Assembly (NCBI GenBank): GCA_039934475.1
Contig: JBDTMC010000049.1
Coordinates: 1-25,748, forward strand
Direction: 5' to 3'
Source of the DNA: JBDTMC01 sp039934475
GTDB taxonomy: Bacteria > Acidobacteriota > Terriglobia > Bryobacterales > Bryobacteraceae
DNA: 25,748 nucleotides
Shown: positions 24,033-25,748 of the stretch, in pieces
Numbering within the stretch: position 1 is the stretch's first letter
Layout: each line of letters starts with the position of its first letter
The notes under the pieces: model-generated
Told to the model about the DNA's origin: nothing
Seen by the model: only the letters and a program-made list of their open reading frames with translations
Databases searched by the model: none
Program-made: the position numbers and the translations under genes

Positions 24033-25748
24033 ATGCGCCGCCTGCTCTGCGCGTTTCTCTTGTTAGCCAGCGCAAACGCGCAGGTCTATTCGCCGAAGGT
24101 ACTGGCTGCGCGTCAGCCTGACGCCTCCAACCTTACGCGTCTCGCCCATTCTATCTACAACCGCGCCGACGCCAACACACCTCGCGAAAAGGCCGAGGCC
24201 ATCTGGCGTTTCTATCTTACGGATGGCCGGTACGTCGAACCGGGCTTCTGGTATCACATCGCCGGCTGGGCCTATGAGGAACCGGCAGGTGAAGTTCTCG
24301 ATCTCGTCAAACTCATCAACAGCTACGGCTTCGGCCTTTGCTATCACATTGCGCCTCTGCTGGCCGCGACGTGGAAGGCTGGCGGCTTCCGCGATGCGCG
24401 CGTATGGTTCCTCACCGGCCATACTGTCGCCGAAGTCTTCTACGATGGCGAATACCATTACTTCGATTCGGACATGATGGGTTATAACAAACGCCCCACC
24501 GGAGTCGTAGCTTCGGTGCGCGATATCGAAGCCAATGGCTCCCTCATCACGGCGCAAGGTACGTCCCAAAGCATTCCGTGGTATCCCGCTGACGTTCGTG
24601 AAAATGCGATCGATGGTCTTGCCGAACTCTTCACCACGACCAATGACAATTGGCTCTATGCCTACGAGCGCGCGCCCCAATCGCATACCATGGACTTCGT
24701 CCTGCGCCCTGGCGAGCGTCTCGTTCGCTTTTTCGAACCCGAGCGAGCCAACCTTTCGTATCTCCCCTACAAGGAGGCGAACGGAACCTGGGCTGAGTTT
24801 CCTCAGGAGATTGCGCAGTACGCGATTCGCACCCAAGACGGCCCGCACAGTCAAAAGGACAACCGCCGTTGGGGTACCGGACGTCTCGAATACCGTCCCG
24901 CGCCTTCGACTACGCCAGTGCAGATCATCGACGTCACCAGCCCTTACGTAATCATCGGCGGCGAATTCGAATTCGATGCCGCGCTAACGTCGGCGGCAGA
25001 CTCCGTAACGGCGGAGACCTCCACCGATAACGGCCGCACGTGGCTTCCCGCCGGGCGGCTTTCTGGTCCCCACAAAGGCCCGTGGCGCACCGAACCCTCG
25101 GTACTGACGCGCTCCGAGCATGGCCGCCGCACTACGCTCAGCGGTCGTTATGCCTACCAATTGCGTCTCAGTAAGACGACGGGCGCGTCTCTCGGAAATC
25201 TACACATCTCGACGGTCGTTCAATTGAACCCGCGCACACTTCCCGCGCTGAATCCCGGTCACAATGAACTGACTTACACTGCGTCCGCACCGCAAGTTCG
25301 CAACGAACTTGTCATCGACCCAGCCGACGCCTGCAAGGCCGCCCACACGTGCGCCAACGCCAGCTTTGTTTCCGATGGCTCGCAGGGCTACTGGTTGCCC
25401 ACCGCGGCCGGCCCGGCCGAATTCATCTTCCATGTCAACAGTTCAAACGGGGTCGAAGCCGGCGCTCGAATTCTCAACCTAACCGCTGGCCTCGCTCCGG
25501 ACAAATTCACAGCCGAGGTGCGCAAAGTCCCAGTGTTCCCCTCCACAAACGCTGAAGCTTCCATCGCCTGGAGTACCTCTCCGCTGGGCCCCTACAAAAC
25601 CGTCTGGCAATACGATCCCACCCTCCACTGGCTGGACGGCAAACCTGAGACGCGTCTCCTCATATGGCCCGAAGTCGATCGTGACATCCCGCTGAAAAGC
25701 GCAACGGATGTCTACCTTCGCTATCGCGTGCGGGGCCTTGCCATTGAC
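24033..25748 (+). CDS. exported transglutaminase-like protein (partial, runs off the right edge)
   Basis: The frame is open for 572 codons to the window end. A signal peptide (MRRLLCAFLLLASANAQ) is followed by a domain with a transglutaminase-type triad: YGFGLCYHIAPLLAATWKAG (C103), WFLTGHTVAEVFYDG (H130) and YHYFDSDM (D145). The rest is beta-rich, with IIGGEFEFDAALTS, STDNGRTWLPAG and C-terminal repeats of sandwich type. The fold is found in transglutaminases, cysteine peptidases and peptide N-glycanases, so cleavage or transfer on amide bonds, possibly of a glycoprotein, is likely. It starts one base after the M20 stop (TGA T ATG) without a visible Shine-Dalgarno, so coupling is expected. 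It is the last gene seen of the GH20 operon. Confidence 0.75.
   Translation, partial: MRRLLCAFLLLASANAQVYSPKVLAARQPDASNLTRLAHSIYNRADANTPREKAEAIWRFYLTDGRYVEPGFWYHIAGWAYEEPAGEVLDLVKLINSYGFGLCYHIAPLLAATWKAGGFRDARVWFLTGHTVAEVFYDGEYHYFDSDMMGYNKRPTGVVASVRDIEANGSLITAQGTSQSIPWYPADVRENAIDGLAELFTTTNDNWLYAYERAPQSHTMDFVLRPGERLVRFFEPERANLSYLPYKEANGTWAEFPQEIAQYAIRTQDGPHSQKDNRRWGTGRLEYRPAPSTTPVQIIDVTSPYVIIGGEFEFDAALTSAADSVTAETSTDNGRTWLPAGRLSGPHKGPWRTEPSVLTRSEHGRRTTLSGRYAYQLRLSKTTGASLGNLHISTVVQLNPRTLPALNPGHNELTYTASAPQVRNELVIDPADACKAAHTCANASFVSDGSQGYWLPTAAGPAEFIFHVNSSNGVEAGARILNLTAGLAPDKFTAEVRKVPVFPSTNAEASIAWSTSPLGPYKTVWQYDPTLHWLDGKPETRLLIWPEVDRDIPLKSATDVYLRYRVRGLAID

Noticed and set aside
1..25748. CRISPR arrays, insertion sequences, phage genes, tRNA or rRNA
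   Set aside because: Looked for on both strands by eye. No regular repeat-spacer pattern, transposase motif, phage protein or RNA-gene structure was seen.

Overview
The window is a compact, GC-rich stretch of bacterial chromosome devoted almost entirely to secreted, glycan-oriented proteins. It looks most like an Acidobacteriota of the Solibacter/Bryobacter type. The reasons are the PSCyt1-DUF1549-DUF1553 and DUF1501 proteins, the PPC-domain protein, Tat and lipoprotein signals, many glycoside hydrolases, and GntR and ROK regulators. Planctomycetes and Verrucomicrobia share the DUF1553/DUF1501 genes, so the phylum is an inference. No RNA gene, insertion sequence, CRISPR array or prophage gene was seen. 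No gap between genes exceeds about 190 bases.

Layout. (1) Positions 8483 down to 30, minus strand: a tightly coupled operon of a PSCyt1/DUF1549/DUF1553 protein, a DUF1501 Tat-type protein, an SMP-30-like lipoprotein, a PPC-domain protein, and a short Ig-like/PSCyt1 protein that stops where family members usually continue into DUF1549/DUF1553. (2) 8609-10157, plus strand: a two-domain cupin and a FadR-type GntR regulator, divergent from the first operon. A perfect GntR-type palindrome overlaps the cupin promoter. (3) 13204 down to 10154, minus strand: a Tat-exported GH36-like glycosidase. (4) 13393-16638, plus strand: a secreted CE1-like esterase and a ROK-family repressor. They lie behind a near-consensus promoter with a palindromic operator candidate. 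(5) 19127 down to 16641, minus strand: a GH42-like secreted glycosidase. (6) 19129 to the right edge, plus strand: a tight operon of a GH20 hexosaminidase, an APC-family permease, an M20 metallopeptidase/deacylase and a transglutaminase-like exported protein, the last running off the edge.

How the genes may work together (inference): the secreted GH36-, GH42- and GH20-like enzymes and the esterase would strip sugars and acyl groups from a complex glycan or glycoconjugate. The GH20-permease-M20-transglutaminase operon pairs amino-sugar release with amino-acid or peptide handling, which suits a glycoprotein or peptidoglycan-like substrate. The GntR and ROK proteins are likely local repressors. 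The role of PSCyt1/DUF1553/DUF1501 proteins is not established. Their placement here supports a link to polymer use at the cell surface.

Two architectural traits recur. Convergent genes meet with no room for a terminator (4-base overlap at 10154-10157; 2-base gap at 16639-16640). Several genes without a Shine-Dalgarno have a -10-like TANNNT 6-7 bases before the start codon, suggesting leaderless transcripts, while genes inside operons have strong Shine-Dalgarno sites.
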